Assembly: GCA_001899175.1 (NCBI GenBank)
Contig: MKVH01000025.1
Location: 169,760 to 233,759, forward strand
Direction: 5' to 3'
Length of the DNA: 64,000 nt
From: Candidatus Kapaibacterium thiocyanatum
Lineage (GTDB): Bacteria; Bacteroidota; Ignavibacteria; Kapaibacteriales; Kapaibacteriaceae
Translations under genes and position numbers: made by a program
Shown here: in pieces, positions 1 to 9,721 of the stretch
Layout: every line of letters begins with the position of its first letter
Position numbering within the stretch: position 1 is the first letter of the stretch
Notes under the pieces: generated by a model
What the model was told of the DNA's origin: nothing
The model's database searches: none
The model's input: only the letters and a program-made list of their open reading frames with translations

Positions 1-1134
1 AATATCGGCGAGCGCGTCGAACTGACGGTCGCCGGTACGGACGTTCGCGATATCCAGTGGTACCGTAATTCGCAGCTCATCCCGGGCGCGACGAACGACA
101 CGCTCGTTATCGAGAATGCCACTCTCGCAAATTCGGGTGTCTACAATGCCATCCTCCGCAATGGCTGCGGTGCCGTCACGTCGGGATATGCCCGTGTACG
201 TGTCAAGGATCCGGCTTCGCTGCGCCCCGAACTGACGCTGTCCCAGGCTTCCGCGGACTTCGGTGAAATTCCGAAGGGCTACGACAAGGAAATGACGATG
301 ACGAACGTGATCAAGAATACGGGCAAGGCTCCGCTCGAGATCAGCTCCATCGTCGTTACCGGTGAAGGCTTTGCAGTCGTGACTGCGCCCGCACTTCCGC
401 TCACCATTCCCGTCGATGGTACGGCTACGGTCGTGCTTTCCGCTACGGCTGCCAACGTCGGTGCATTCACGGGTCTGATGACGGTATCGTCGACGAACGC
501 TCCCGTTCCCAGCGAAGCCATGGTACTCAACGCCCAGGGCGTGGTGCGCTATGGTCACTCCGACAAGCTCGACTTCGAGAAGGTCATCGAAGATGCTTCG
601 AAGGAACTGTGCGTCACGCTGACGAATACGTCTTCGGTCGCTATCAAGATCGACAACGTGACGATCGACGGTACGGACAAGGCGCTCTTCACGGTCGTTT
701 CCACGATGCCGATCGACATCGCTGCCGGCGCAACGGCTGAAGTCTGCGTCAAGTTCGCGCCGGGTTCGCAAGGTCCGAAGGATGCCGTCCTCAACATCAT
801 GTCGTCGACGGGTGGTAATTCGTCGCTCGCTCTCGTCGGTACCGGCGACAAGTCCGTATCGGTCGAAGAAGGTGATGATGTGAGCCGTACGCTCGCAGTA
901 TTCCCGAATCCGGCTACGGACAACGTGACGGTTCGCCTCGCCGATTCCAATATCCTCGGCGTCGATATCGTTAACGTAACGGGCATGCGTATCGTCACGC
1001 TCGAAGGATCGTCGCAGGAACTGCGCTGGAATACCCGCGATGCTTCCGGTACGCTCGTTCCCACCGGTATCTACACGCTCGTCATCCGTATGGCCAACGG
1101 CACCAGGATGGTACCCGTAGCTATCGTACGATAA
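1..1134 (+). CDS. T9SS-sorted surface protein with Ig-like and choice-of-anchor-D-type repeats (5' truncated)
   Basis: The frame is open from base 1, so the start lies outside the window. The visible part begins with an Ig-like segment (W-Y-R-N, later N-S-G-V-Y and a Cys), followed by two beta-sandwich repeats of the choice-of-anchor D/ASH type (about bases 235-530 and 550-850). It ends in a T9SS type A sorting domain that starts at VFPNPATDNVTV and closes with GIYTLVIRMANG and a basic tail. Such cargo crosses the inner membrane by Sec, is exported by the type IX system and is usually attached to the cell surface or released. A strong terminator follows. Adhesin or structural roles are inference; no catalytic motif is visible. 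Confidence 0.85.
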   Translation, partial: NIGERVELTVAGTDVRDIQWYRNSQLIPGATNDTLVIENATLANSGVYNAILRNGCGAVTSGYARVRVKDPASLRPELTLSQASADFGEIPKGYDKEMTMTNVIKNTGKAPLEISSIVVTGEGFAVVTAPALPLTIPVDGTATVVLSATAANVGAFTGLMTVSSTNAPVPSEAMVLNAQGVVRYGHSDKLDFEKVIEDASKELCVTLTNTSSVAIKIDNVTIDGTDKALFTVVSTMPIDIAAGATAEVCVKFAPGSQGPKDAVLNIMSSTGGNSSLALVGTGDKSVSVEEGDDVSRTLAVFPNPATDNVTVRLADSNILGVDIVNVTGMRIVTLEGSSQELRWNTRDASGTLVPTGIYTLVIRMANGTRMVPVAIVR

Positions 1135-1167
1135 GCTTCCCCTAGTCTCCCTCCCTCCCTCATCACG

Positions 1168-1212
1168 ACGGGCTTGTATTCACTCTGTGAATATGAGCCC
1201 GTTGTCTTTTTG
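1168..1212 (+). terminator. Rho-independent terminator after the T9SS surface protein
   Basis: Inverted repeat ACGGGCT...AGCCCGT (1168-1174 / 1196-1202) with an inner arm TATTCAC/GTGAATA, followed by TTGTCTTTTT. The orientation fits the gene ending at 1134. The bases from here to 1439 show no gene. Confidence 0.8.
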
Positions 1213-1439
1213 GTATATCCATCTCGCAGGCGACGGCACTCGGCGATATGGTCACGATGACGCATATGATGATATGTCATCGTTGGTACGTAAGGCCGAC
1301 AAGAGAAACGCGGAGTATGTAGCTACGGCGCGAGGCACCTGTTCCTTGCCCGGATACATTCGTTCGATAGGAGGACGAGCGGCCAGGATGAAGGGGTGTG
1401 CAGCCATCGCCGGAACAACGATAGAGGCCGGACCTTCCT

Positions 1440-4013
1440 TCACTTGGAGTACTTCGCGAAGAACAACCGCTTGGTGAACTCTGCCGCACCGATATAGAGA
1501 ATGACGATGCAGGTCATCATCGCCAGGAATGCCGGTGGCAGAGGGATGAAGGAGAACCATGCGCCCGCTGGAGTATAGGGCAGGATGAGCGTGACGGCGA
1601 CCACGCATAGTGTCGTCACGAGCAGAGGCGCAGAAGGTCTGCTCCTGAAGAAGGGAAGTCGCGTACGGACGACCAGGACGATGAGGGCGGCCGATACGAC
1701 GGATTCGACGAACCATCCTGTCCGGAATTCATCGGGGCCTGCATGGAGCACCAGCATCAGCGCACCGAACGTCAGGTAGTCGAATATGGAGCTGAGCAGC
1801 CCGAAGACGATCATGAAGCGACGGATGAAGGCGATATCCCATTTATGCGGCTGCTGCGTCCAGTATTCGTCGACACGGTCCGACGCGATCGTCATTTCCG
1901 GAAGGTCGGTGATGAGGTTGGTCAGCAGGATCTGCTTCGGAAGAAGGGGCAGGAAGGGTAGAATGAGGGAAGCTCCTGCCATGCTGAACATGTTGCCGAA
2001 GTTGGCGCTGGTCGCCATGAAAATGTATTTAAGCGTATTGGCGAACGTCGTTCGTCCCGCACCTATTCCTTCGATGAGCACGGCCAGATTCGGTTCGAGA
2101 AGGACGATGTCCGCGGCATCCTTGGCGACGTCCACCGCATCCTGGACGGAGATGCCTACATCCGCGCTGTGCAATGCCGGTGCATCGTTGATGCCGTCAC
2201 CCATGTAGCCGACGACGCAGCCGGTCTGCTTCAGCGCACGTACGATGCGTTCCTTCTGATTGGGTTCGATTTCGGCGAAGATGTCGGTGTCGAGCGCACG
2301 GCGAGGGAGGGCCGCATCGCTCAGCGTATGCAGATCGGATCCTGTCAGGATTCTCGTCTCCGCCAGACCGACCTGGGCGCCGATCCGTTTCGCCACCAGT
2401 GCATTGTCGCCGGTGATCATCTTGAGCTGTACGCCCAGCCTCAGCAACGATGCTACGGTATCGGCGATATCCTCCTTCAGTGGATCGTTCAATACCAGAA
2501 AGCCGAGGAAGGTCATGCCCGCTTCGTCGTCCTTCCGGATGGTCTGCGTATCGTTCATGTCACGGATGGCGACGCCGAGCGTCCGGAAGCCCTGTTCGCT
2601 GAGTGTGGAATACTGCTTCCTCACGACATCCAGCAACTCGTTCGTCATCTCGGTCACCGCATCACCCTGTTCGATCCTGGTGCAGACGTCGAGGATGTTG
2701 AGTACGGCACCCTTCGTGACCATGACATGTCGTCCGTCATTCGACGCGAGGATGCTCAGACGTTTGCGTACGAAGTCGTACGGTACTTCGTCGAGTCGCT
2801 GCCAGGCATCGATGCCATCGACCTTCTGCTGACAGATGGCGGTGTCGATAGGATTTGTGAATCCGCTCTGCAATCTGGAATTCAATGCCGCATGGAAGAG
2901 GACGTTCTCGCTCGGTTGTCCATCCACCGACAGGGCTCCATGAAGGTGGACCGTTCCCTCCGTCAGCGTGCCGGTCTTGTCCGAACACAGGATATTCATG
3001 CTGCCGAAGTTCTCGATGGCCGTCAATCGTTTGACGATGACCTTCTTCGTCGCCATCACGCGTGCACCTTTCGAAAGATTGACGCTGATGATGGCAGGAA
3101 GGAGCTGTGGAGTCAGACCTACGGCGAGTGCCAGGCCGAAAAGGAAGGAGTCGAGAATCGGCTTCGCGAGATAGACGTTGATGGCGAAGACCGCAATGAG
3201 AAGGAGGAGCGTCAGCTCCATGAGCAGGAAGCCGAAGCGATGGATGCCGCGTTCGAAATCCGTCTGCGCCGGACGCAGGCGCAGGCGATCCGATATCGCA
3301 CCGAATGCGGTGTTGCGCCCCGTCTCGACAACCAGAGCCTTGCCGTTACCGCTCACGACATGCGTTCCCATGAACAGTGCGTTCGTACGATCGGCGAGCG
3401 GTGTGTCCACTGCAAGGACGGCGGGAAGTTTTTCGACCGGAAACGTTTCACCGGTCATCACCGCTTCATCGACGAACATATCCGTCGATTCCAGCAATGC
3501 GCAGTCGGCCGGTATGCCGGAGCCTGCGGAGAGGGTGACGACGTCTCCCGGAACAACGTCCGTTATCGGAATCCTAACCGTTGTCCCATCCCGTATTACC
3601 GACGCCGTCAGCTTGACGATGGCGAGCAGCTCTTCCACGGCAGTAGCGGCCCCATACTCCTGCCAGAAGCCGAGCAGGCCGCTGATGAGTACGATGCAGC
3701 AGATGACGATGGCGTCGATGGTGTCGCCGAGAAGCAGCGACAGGATGGTCGCTGTAAGGAGCATGAGCACGATCGGATTCATGAACTGTCGTGCGACGAG
3801 GATCGGAATGTTGCTGCGCTTGCGCTGGTTCAGGGTATTGGCGCCATAGCGCTGCAGACGTTCCCTGGCTTCGGCGGATGAAAGACCGGACGCACCGGTG
3901 CCGAGCATGCTGTACAGCTCCGTTGCCGACAGGGACCAGAACCTGTGCCCGTCGTTCGTTGTGGTGGTGTCGGGCGACGTACCGTTCGTCCGGCGATGCT
4001 GTCCGTCCGTCAT
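1440..4013 (-). CDS. mgtA: Magnesium-translocating P-type ATPase (MgtA/MgtB type)
   Basis: P3B-type P-ATPase that imports Mg2+ across the inner membrane using ATP. About 857 residues, close to the usual 860-900. Visible in order: cation ATPase N-terminal domain (YGANTLNQ), actuator loop with TGE (EAVMTGETFPVEK), phosphorylation motif CSDKTGTLTEG with the Asp near residue 345, hinge motif MGDGINDAPAL, then the C-terminal membrane helices. The MgtA-like NLITDLPEMTIASDRVD segment sits among the last helices. I chose the ATG at 4013 because AAGGGTGAG lies at ribosome-binding distance; an in-frame GTG at 4022 is possible. It is a single gene facing away from the first gene, with about 200 bp of uncoded sequence upstream. 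I saw no recognisable Mg2+ riboswitch there by eye. Confidence 0.93.
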   Translation of the reverse strand: MTDGQHRRTNGTSPDTTTTNDGHRFWSLSATELYSMLGTGASGLSSAEARERLQRYGANTLNQRKRSNIPILVARQFMNPIVLMLLTATILSLLLGDTIDAIVICCIVLISGLLGFWQEYGAATAVEELLAIVKLTASVIRDGTTVRIPITDVVPGDVVTLSAGSGIPADCALLESTDMFVDEAVMTGETFPVEKLPAVLAVDTPLADRTNALFMGTHVVSGNGKALVVETGRNTAFGAISDRLRLRPAQTDFERGIHRFGFLLMELTLLLLIAVFAINVYLAKPILDSFLFGLALAVGLTPQLLPAIISVNLSKGARVMATKKVIVKRLTAIENFGSMNILCSDKTGTLTEGTVHLHGALSVDGQPSENVLFHAALNSRLQSGFTNPIDTAICQQKVDGIDAWQRLDEVPYDFVRKRLSILASNDGRHVMVTKGAVLNILDVCTRIEQGDAVTEMTNELLDVVRKQYSTLSEQGFRTLGVAIRDMNDTQTIRKDDEAGMTFLGFLVLNDPLKEDIADTVASLLRLGVQLKMITGDNALVAKRIGAQVGLAETRILTGSDLHTLSDAALPRRALDTDIFAEIEPNQKERIVRALKQTGCVVGYMGDGINDAPALHSADVGISVQDAVDVAKDAADIVLLEPNLAVLIEGIGAGRTTFANTLKYIFMATSANFGNMFSMAGASLILPFLPLLPKQILLTNLITDLPEMTIASDRVDEYWTQQPHKWDIAFIRRFMIVFGLLSSIFDYLTFGALMLVLHAGPDEFRTGWFVESVVSAALIVLVVRTRLPFFRSRPSAPLLVTTLCVVAVTLILPYTPAGAWFSFIPLPPAFLAMMTCIVILYIGAAEFTKRLFFAKYSK

Positions 4014-4213
4014 GATGCTCACCCTTCATCGTTGATGATCCGGAATGGTATGCTTCGACAGGGGATCGCACATAAGGTCGAGTCCGGTTCACGATGGATT
4101 CGGGTACTCCTTCATGACCGACGTGCTATCCAATGTACGATACTATCCACGGACGGGAACGATGGACGATTCGGGTGTTGGGACCCGGCCCCGTCATGAC
4201 GCGTGCAGTATGA

Positions 4214-4723
4214 TCAAACGTCGACCATCGCGAAGACCTTGCTGTACTTGACCAGTCCCGCGACGTTGTCGAGAGCGCCGTCCTGTAATGTCATGACCAT
4301 GAACGGATCGTCGACGCCGTATTCGTTGTCGAGACCGAACCTGCTGGCCTTGACGAATCCGAAACGTCCGTAATAGTCCGGCTCACCGAGTACGACGACG
4401 AAGTCCGCGTTCAGGCCGCGTGCGCGGTCGAGTCCCTCGCGGATCAGATCCGAGCCGATGCCGCTGTTCTGGAGATCGGGCAATACCGCAACCGGGGCGA
4501 GGCCAAGGCCACGGATCGGATGGGCGCCGATGGTTACGGGACTGAACATGATGTGACCGACGACGAAGCCCTCCACGTCGGCGACGAGGTTGATGACGGC
4601 ATCACCTGCATTGCGCAATGCGTCGACGAGGTTCGATTCGAGGACGGTCGGAAATGCGGAGCGATTGACGTTCCGTACGGCTTCGATATCAGCGGCCGTT
4701 TCGGGTCTGATGACGATCGTCAT
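4214..4723 (-). CDS. GNAT family N-acetyltransferase (YhbS-like)
   Basis: Cytoplasmic acetyl-CoA-dependent N-acetyltransferase of the COG3153/YhbS type; the acceptor is unknown. The protein opens with IRPETAADIEAVRNVNRSAF, carries the acetyl-CoA loop LAPVAVLPDLQNSGIGSDLI (Q/R-x-x-G-I/V-G motif A), and the family signature VLGEPDYYGRFGF. About 169 residues, a normal length. The in-frame extension to 4795 lacks family similarity, so I start at the ATG at 4723 just before TIVIRPET. The gene stands alone between mgtA and aconitase. Confidence 0.85.
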   Translation of the reverse strand: MTIVIRPETAADIEAVRNVNRSAFPTVLESNLVDALRNAGDAVINLVADVEGFVVGHIMFSPVTIGAHPIRGLGLAPVAVLPDLQNSGIGSDLIREGLDRARGLNADFVVVLGEPDYYGRFGFVKASRFGLDNEYGVDDPFMVMTLQDGALDNVAGLVKYSKVFAMVDV

Positions 4724-4865
4724 GATGATCGTGAAATGATTACTGGAAGAACGTGACATCGGCGGTGTGGTGCGCATCATGAAGGGGAGGCCCACCCGGT
4801 CACGTCAATATATCCCGGTCGCAGTGAAATCGTATGCCTGTCGTAGGAATGCCGTAGTAACGGAA

Positions 4866-4894
4866 GACCCGGTCCGAGAAACTCGGACCGGGTC
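4866..4894 (-). terminator. Hairpin downstream of aconitase
   Basis: Perfect 13-bp stem GACCCGGTCCGAG / CTCGGACCGGGTC with an AAA loop, 45 bases after the aconitase stop. The tail is only weakly T-rich in either direction, so it may be a weak terminator or an mRNA 3'-end stabiliser. Confidence 0.6.
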
Positions 4895-4938
4895 GGGGCT
4901 TCATCATTCCGAATGCGTCGAACGTTTCGTCTCAGGGC

Positions 4939-7185
4939 TCACTTCGCATGCGAAGCGATGAGATTCAGCGCGCTACCAGCCTTGAACCAGCCGATCTGCT
5001 GATCGTTCATCGTGTGGCGGAGCTGGATGGTTTCCGACGAGCCATCGCTGTGCGTGATGACGACAGGCAGGAGTTGTCCGGGCGTCAGCAGATCGATGTC
5101 GATGTTGAAGCGATCGTCTTCCTTGATCCTGTCGTAGTCGGCAGGATTGTTGAAGATCAGAGGCAGCATGCCCTGCTTCTTGAGATTCGTTTCGTGGATA
5201 CGGGCGAAGCTCTTGACGATGATCGCCTTGCCACCGAGGAAACGGGGTTCCATGGCGGCGTGCTCGCGGGAGCTGCCTTCGCCGTAGTTCTCGTCACCGA
5301 CGACAACCCAGTTCACACCGCGTGCCTTGTAGTCGCGGGCGACGGCAGGCACTTCACCGTAGTCGCCGGTGAAGGTGTTCTTGATGTTGTTGGCGGTATC
5401 GTTGACGTAGTTGATGGCGCCGATGAACATGTTGTTCGAGATGTTGTCCAGGTGGCCACGGAAGCGGAGCCACGGTCCTGCCATCGATATGTGGTCCGTC
5501 GTGCACTTGCCCTTCACCTTGAGGAGCAGGGGCATGGAGCTGTATTCTTCCTTCCTCGGTGCCGTGAAGGCCTTCAGTGCCTGGAGGCGCTGGCTTTCGG
5601 GAGCGATGATGACGTCGATGCCCGATCCGTCTTCGGCAGGTTTCACGTATCCGTCAGGATCGGGGACGAAGCCGCCTTCAGGCAGTTCGAGACCTTGGGG
5701 GGCTTCGAGCATGACGCCGTTCACGGGCTCCTTCATGAAGTTGACGGTGAGATTGCCGGCGAGAGCGAAGGCTGCCACCGTTTCTGGTGAAGCGACGAAG
5801 GCGTGCGTTTCCTTGATGCCGTCGTTCCGTCCGGTGAAGTTCCGGTTGAAGGACGTGATGATGGAGTTCTTGTCGCCGGGCTGTACGTCGTGGCGCTTCC
5901 ATTGTCCGATGCACGGACCGCAGGCATTGGCGAGCACGGTACCGCCGATGGCTTCCATCTTCGCGAGGATGCCGTCGCGTTCGATCGTCGCGCGCACCTG
6001 CTCCGAACCGGGCGTGATGGTGAATTCGCTCTTGGCCTTCAGGCCATGCTTCGCGGCGAAGTCGGCGATGGCGGCAACGCGCGACATGTCCTCGTAGGAC
6101 GAGTTCGTGCACGAGCCGATGAGGGCCACGCGAAGTTCTTCGGGCCAGTTGTTCTCCTTCACGGCCTTGACGAATTCGCTGAGTTCCATGGCACGGTCGG
6201 GCGTGAAGGGACCGTTGATATGGGGTTCGAGTGCATCGAGATCGATATGGATGACCTGGTCGTAGTAGGCGTCGGGATTGGCGATCACTTCATCGTCGGC
6301 GCGGAGGTGCACTGCGACGCCGTTGGCGAGATCCGCCACGTCGTTGCGTCCCGTTGCCCTGAGATAGCGTTCCATCGATCCATCGTAGGGGAAGATCGAC
6401 GTCGTGGCACCGATTTCCGCACCCATGTTGCAGATGGTGCCCTTGCCCGTTGCGCTGAACGAGGCCGTTCCGTCACCGAAGTACTCGACGATGGCACCCG
6501 TGCCGCCCTTGACGGTGAGGATGCCGGCGAGTTTGAGGATGACATCCTTCGGGCTCGTCCATCCGTTCATCTTGCCGGTGAGCTTCACACCGATGAGTTT
6601 GGGCATCTGCAGTTCCCAGGGCATACCGGCCATGACATCCACCGCATCGGCACCACCCACGCCGATGGCGACCATGCCGAGGCCACCCGCATTCGGCGTG
6701 TGGGAGTCGGTGCCGATCATCATGCCACCGGGGAAGGCGTAGTTTTCGAGGACGACCTGGTGAATGATACCCGCGCCCGGCTTCCAGAAACCGACGCCGT
6801 ACTTCTGCGATACGGAGGCGAGGAATTCGAATACTTCCTTGTTCTCGACGAGGGATTTCTCCATATCCTGCTTCGCTCCGTGCTCCGCACGGATCAGGTG
6901 GTCACAGTGTACCGTGGACGGTACCGCCACCTTGGGAATGCCGGCGCTCATGAACTGGAGCAGTGCCATCTGTGCCGTCGCGTCCTGCATGGCGACACGG
7001 TCGGGATGGAAGTCTACGTAGGACCTCCCGCGTTCGTGCGGATGTGCGGGCATCTCGCTCATGTGCGAATACAGCACTTTCTCGGCGAGTGTCAACGGCT
7101 TGCCCAGCGTCGTACGTGCTGCCGAAATGCGGGCGGGAAGCTGTTCGTATACCTTCCGGATCATGGAAATATCTTGGGTGCTCAT
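4939..7185 (-). CDS. acn: Aconitate hydratase (mitochondrial-type)
   Basis: [4Fe-4S] enzyme of the TCA cycle that interconverts citrate and isocitrate. About 748 residues, typical of the mitochondrial-type aconitases found in Bacteroidota. Visible cluster-ligand motifs are the single Cys in [13 protein letters not shown] and the pair in [15 protein letters not shown]; substrate-binding segments include [15 protein letters not shown] and the swivel-domain [20 protein letters not shown] start at ATG 7185 (MSTQDISM); an upstream in-frame TTG at 7221 has less support. A hairpin follows the stop. The sequence upstream contains TACCTTCG, a near match to the TAnnTTTG promoter box. I expect housekeeping expression. 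Confidence 0.95.
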   Translation of the reverse strand: MSTQDISMIRKVYEQLPARISAARTTLGKPLTLAEKVLYSHMSEMPAHPHERGRSYVDFHPDRVAMQDATAQMALLQFMSAGIPKVAVPSTVHCDHLIRAEHGAKQDMEKSLVENKEVFEFLASVSQKYGVGFWKPGAGIIHQVVLENYAFPGGMMIGTDSHTPNAGGLGMVAIGVGGADAVDVMAGMPWELQMPKLIGVKLTGKMNGWTSPKDVILKLAGILTVKGGTGAIVEYFGDGTASFSATGKGTICNMGAEIGATTSIFPYDGSMERYLRATGRNDVADLANGVAVHLRADDEVIANPDAYYDQVIHIDLDALEPHINGPFTPDRAMELSEFVKAVKENNWPEELRVALIGSCTNSSYEDMSRVAAIADFAAKHGLKAKSEFTITPGSEQVRATIERDGILAKMEAIGGTVLANACGPCIGQWKRHDVQPGDKNSIITSFNRNFTGRNDGIKETHAFVASPETVAAFALAGNLTVNFMKEPVNGVMLEAPQGLELPEGGFVPDPDGYVKPAEDGSGIDVIIAPESQRLQALKAFTAPRKEEYSSMPLLLKVKGKCTTDHISMAGPWLRFRGHLDNISNNMFIGAINYVNDTANNIKNTFTGDYGEVPAVARDYKARGVNWVVVGDENYGEGSSREHAAMEPRFLGGKAIIVKSFARIHETNLKKQGMLPLIFNNPADYDRIKEDDRFNIDIDLLTPGQLLPVVITHSDGSSETIQLRHTMNDQQIGWFKAGSALNLIASHAK

Positions 7186-7224
7186 GGCTGTGTCAGGAAA
7201 TGGTGGGTAGTTGACGTTCAATGT

Positions 7225-7611
7225 TCATCGTTGACGAAGGTACATCACATCGGGCAAGCCCTCAAAATCGATGTCCTGCGTGATCAGTGTGGCGTGATGG
7301 GCGAGTGCGGCGGCGTATACGATGGAGTCGGCCATCGCGAGCTTGTATTCCCTGCGGATGCTGGCGGCCTGGAGCGCCCTGTCGACGGTGAGCGCATCCA
7401 CGCGTTGTTCCCGCATGTTGGCGGCGACGAGGCGTGCGGCTTCCGCATCGATGCGTCGTTCCACGGCCAAGGCGACTTCGAAGGCGCATACACTCGGAAC
7501 GATGATCTCGTTCGCGCGCAGACGGTCGATGATGAGGTTCCTGACTGTGTCGTTGCCGAGGAAGAATTCGACCCAGACGGAAGAATCGAGGACGTAGGGA
7601 GGTGTGATCAT
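7225..7611 (-). CDS. PIN-domain toxin (VapC-like ribonuclease)
   Basis: Small PIN-domain protein, about 128 residues, predicted Mg2+-dependent endoribonuclease toxin. The start YVLDSSVWVEFFLG gives the first conserved acidic residue (LDSS), followed by the middle Glu in CAFEVALAVERR and the C-terminal acidic pair in KLAMADSIVYAAAL and LITQDIDFEGL. The ATG overlaps the stop of the upstream AbrB-like gene by one base (TGATG), the usual arrangement for a toxin-antitoxin pair. VapC-type toxins cleave specific tRNAs or rRNA; the target here is unknown. Longer in-frame extensions upstream run through the antitoxin gene in another frame and are not real. Confidence 0.88.
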   Translation of the reverse strand: MITPPYVLDSSVWVEFFLGNDTVRNLIIDRLRANEIIVPSVCAFEVALAVERRIDAEAARLVAANMREQRVDALTVDRALQAASIRREYKLAMADSIVYAAALAHHATLITQDIDFEGLPDVMYLRQR

Positions 7612-7823
7612 CAGTCCCTGTCCTCCTTCTCCCGCTCGACACGGATGTCGTAGCCCTTCAGGAAGCCGAAGGCATCGTCCGGACTGAGGACAGGAACGAT
7701 AAGCATGCCGCCACGCCATTCGAGGAAGGTGACGCGCTGACCGGGCTTGATGTTCATCCGTTCCCGGATCTCCTGGGGAATCACGATCTGATATTTCGGA
7801 GATACGGTGACTGTCGTACTCAT
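7611..7823 (-). CDS. AbrB/MazE-type antitoxin (VapB-like)
   Basis: 70-residue swapped-hairpin DNA-binding protein of the SpoVT/AbrB type: it opens VTVSPKYQIVIPQEIRERMNIKPGQRV, the family core. The C-terminal tail (LKGYDIRVEREKEDRD) is charged and likely wraps the PIN toxin encoded next. It probably represses its own operon as a complex with the toxin, as is usual for this arrangement. Coupled to the toxin by a one-base TGATG overlap. Confidence 0.88.
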   Translation of the reverse strand: MSTTVTVSPKYQIVIPQEIRERMNIKPGQRVTFLEWRGGMLIVPVLSPDDAFGFLKGYDIRVEREKEDRD

Positions 7824-8191
7824 GATGGATCGTCCTTTCTTCGTTGTACGGACGTGCTATCGATACAAATATCGTATGACGAAGGAGGAGATGCAAAGAA
7901 AATTCGACCGACGGGGCCATCAGGTGGCTCCCATCCCGAACGCGGCGGACGGTGCGTGGGCCCGATGGTCGAGGGTATCGTGTTCAGTCACTGCACCGAT
8001 CATCGGGTGCGAGCCGCCCGCAGGAGGTCAACAAAACAAAACGGTTGGGCCTCAGGATTGCGGTTGGAACATATGCGACGGTCATCGTATGTTCGCCCCG
8101 TTTGTGGAGTCCGATAACCACATCATCAAACGGGGCGGTTGCCGAAAAGCCAATAGAGTAGGCATATATTCATTTTTATTGTTGGTGAAAG
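7824..8191. other. Intergenic region between VapBC and the lipoprotein cluster, with an inverted repeat
   Basis: 368 bases between divergent units with no convincing gene. A 10-bp inverted repeat GCCCCGTTTG / CAAACGGGGC (8095-8104 / 8127-8136) has a 22-base loop and no T-run, so it looks more like an operator or attenuator-type structure than a terminator. AT-rich sequence just before 8192 probably carries the promoter of the lipoprotein gene. Confidence 0.5.
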
Positions 8192-8473
8192 ATGAATAAA
8201 CTCAAGATCTTCGCAGCCGTCATGGTTGCATCGGCCTCGCTGACGGCCTGCTCTCTCACGCTTCCGGTCGCTGCCACGAGCAACGCCGTAGGCAGCAAGG
8301 TCGGAACGGCTACGGCCACCGGCTTCCTGACGGTTCTGTACTTCAATGGCGATGCCAGCATCCGCACGGCAGCCAAGAACGGTGGTATCAGCAAGATCTC
8401 GACGGTAGATCTGAAGCATACGAGTATCCTCGGTCTCGTCGATACGAAGGAATGCATCGTTACGGGTGAATAA
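8192..8473 (+). CDS. TRL-like family lipoprotein
   Basis: 93-residue predicted lipoprotein: signal peptide MNKLKIFAAVMVASASLTAC with the lipobox Cys at residue 20. The mature part (ATSNAVGSKVGTATATGFL, GDASIRTAAKNGGISKI) fits the TRL-like family, first noted near tRNA loci. Its function is unknown. It is the first of three small lipoprotein genes on this strand, but a strong terminator separates it from the next, so it is probably transcribed alone and abundantly. Confidence 0.75.
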   Translation: MNKLKIFAAVMVASASLTACSLTLPVAATSNAVGSKVGTATATGFLTVLYFNGDASIRTAAKNGGISKISTVDLKHTSILGLVDTKECIVTGE

Positions 8474-8496
8474 GAAATATTCTTCGGAAATTTCAC

Positions 8497-8533
8497 ATGC
8501 AAGCACCTGGGAAACCAGGTGCTTGCATCGTTT
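8497..8533 (+). terminator. Rho-independent terminator after TRL-like gene
   Basis: Perfect 14-bp stem ATGCAAGCACCTGG / CCAGGTGCTTGCAT with a GAAA tetraloop (8511-8514), followed by CGTTT. One of the strongest hairpins in the window. Confidence 0.85.
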
Positions 8534-8544
8534 AAAGGGATGTT

Positions 8545-9051
8545 ATGCATAGAGCGCTTCTGTCCGCCCTGACCGTAGCGATGGTCCTGACGGCCTGTTC
8601 GTCCACCGACAACAACACGGTTCCGCTGTTGAACGGTAGCGTATTCACGATCGCCGAACACGAGCAGTTGCGGATGCCTCTCACGAAGAAGGTGACCGAC
8701 GAATACGGCGGCCTCCTGAATTCCTACGACTCGCTGCAGGTTCCACTTTACAGGCACGTGGCAGGCAATGGCTATGACATCTATCTTGCCGTTGCCCTGG
8801 GAGCGGTGAAGGGACAGGAGCCCGCATCCGTCATCGGAGCGGATACGGCGGCCATACTTATCGACGATCGTACGGCGAAGGGAAGCTCCCGGAGTTTGTT
8901 CATGAAGAAGAACGGGTATTTCGTCAATGCTGTCATTCCCGAAAAGCTGGTCGATCCCCAGATCGTCATCGCCGTCGTGGGGAACGACAGTGTCATGATC
9001 AGAGGATTCCATGATCGAGGCGAGGTCATCAGGCGTGTGGTCGGTGAATAA
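8545..9051 (+). CDS. Putative lipoprotein, unknown function
   Basis: 168 residues; signal peptide MHRALLSALTVAMVLTAC with the lipobox Cys at residue 18 (LTAC). The mature part has no family I recognise (motifs DEYGGLLNSYDSLQVPLYRH and GQEPASVIGADTAAILIDD). The start follows the TRL terminator by 11 bases, so a promoter must lie inside or read through it. The 3' end overlaps the next lipoprotein gene, suggesting they are co-translated. I infer an envelope location only. Confidence 0.7.
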   Translation: MHRALLSALTVAMVLTACSSTDNNTVPLLNGSVFTIAEHEQLRMPLTKKVTDEYGGLLNSYDSLQVPLYRHVAGNGYDIYLAVALGAVKGQEPASVIGADTAAILIDDRTAKGSSRSLFMKKNGYFVNAVIPEKLVDPQIVIAVVGNDSVMIRGFHDRGEVIRRVVGE

Positions 9052-9595
9052 GGTCGGTCGGCTGACGGCCGCGCTCGCAGGGCTGTTCGTAGCCGGTGCT
9101 CTTGCCGGTTGCGTGTCGGGTCGTGGGATGAGCGACGGCGGTGGGGGAGGAGACTATCATACGTTCTTCGTCTCCGAGGGCGTGACGCAGTACTACATCA
9201 AGCCGATGGAATTCGAATCGGATGACGAGGACATGAATCTCGACATCACCTTCAGGGTTGGACCGGCTACCAGCGACTCCGCCGTGGTGAACTTCACGGT
9301 CGAAGGCGACCGGATCCTGAAGAAGGTGGATGTCCTGACCATCGACAACGGAATGGATAGCGTGTCGACCACTGCGACGCGCAACATGTTCACGGAGGAT
9401 CGGTCAGGTACGATCTTCGCGCGCTTCACGAACAGCGTGCCGCGAAGCGGGCTGCTTTCCCTGTTTCAGAAGCCCGAGTGGAAGGTCCGTCTGAGGACCG
9501 GCGATACGACGGTGATCTACAAGGCAACGGGTTCCACCCGGAGTACGATCTCCTCGATGGAGCGCTCGTTGTTGCGGATCCTTCGTGCGGAATGA
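9044..9595 (+). CDS. Putative lipoprotein, unknown function
   Basis: About 183 residues from the GTG at 9044, which puts NKVGRLTAALAGLFVAGALAGC directly at the N-terminus as a clean lipoprotein signal (lipobox LAGC). An ATG at 9011 is in frame but would add 11 polar residues before the signal. With GTG the gene overlaps the previous one by 8 bases. The mature domain begins with a Gly-rich linker (SDGGGGGD) and looks beta-rich (FRVGPATSDSAVVNFTVEGDRI). No family is recognised. Probably co-expressed with its upstream partner. Confidence 0.68.
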   Translation: MNKVGRLTAALAGLFVAGALAGCVSGRGMSDGGGGGDYHTFFVSEGVTQYYIKPMEFESDDEDMNLDITFRVGPATSDSAVVNFTVEGDRILKKVDVLTIDNGMDSVSTTATRNMFTEDRSGTIFARFTNSVPRSGLLSLFQKPEWKVRLRTGDTTVIYKATGSTRSTISSMERSLLRILRAE

Positions 9596-9721
9596 CGACG
9601 TTGGCGAATATCTCCTGCTTTCACATCGGCCGAAGTCGACATCGAATGTTGTCACCAGACCCGTGACGATTCCGCGTCGGGTATTCCGATACCGCTACTT
9701 TCTGTCGTTCGTTACCTTGTA

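Noticed and set aside
2169..3881. 570-residue open frame on plus
   Set aside because: Antisense to mgtA, whose P-ATPase motifs are clear; composition is the mirrored codon pattern of a GC-rich gene.
4024..4213. Mg2+ riboswitch upstream of mgtA
   Set aside because: No recognisable M-box features by eye; a covariance search would be needed.
5803..7653. 616-residue open frame on plus
   Set aside because: Runs opposite to aconitase and into VapC; no protein-like motifs. High GC makes long antisense frames common here.
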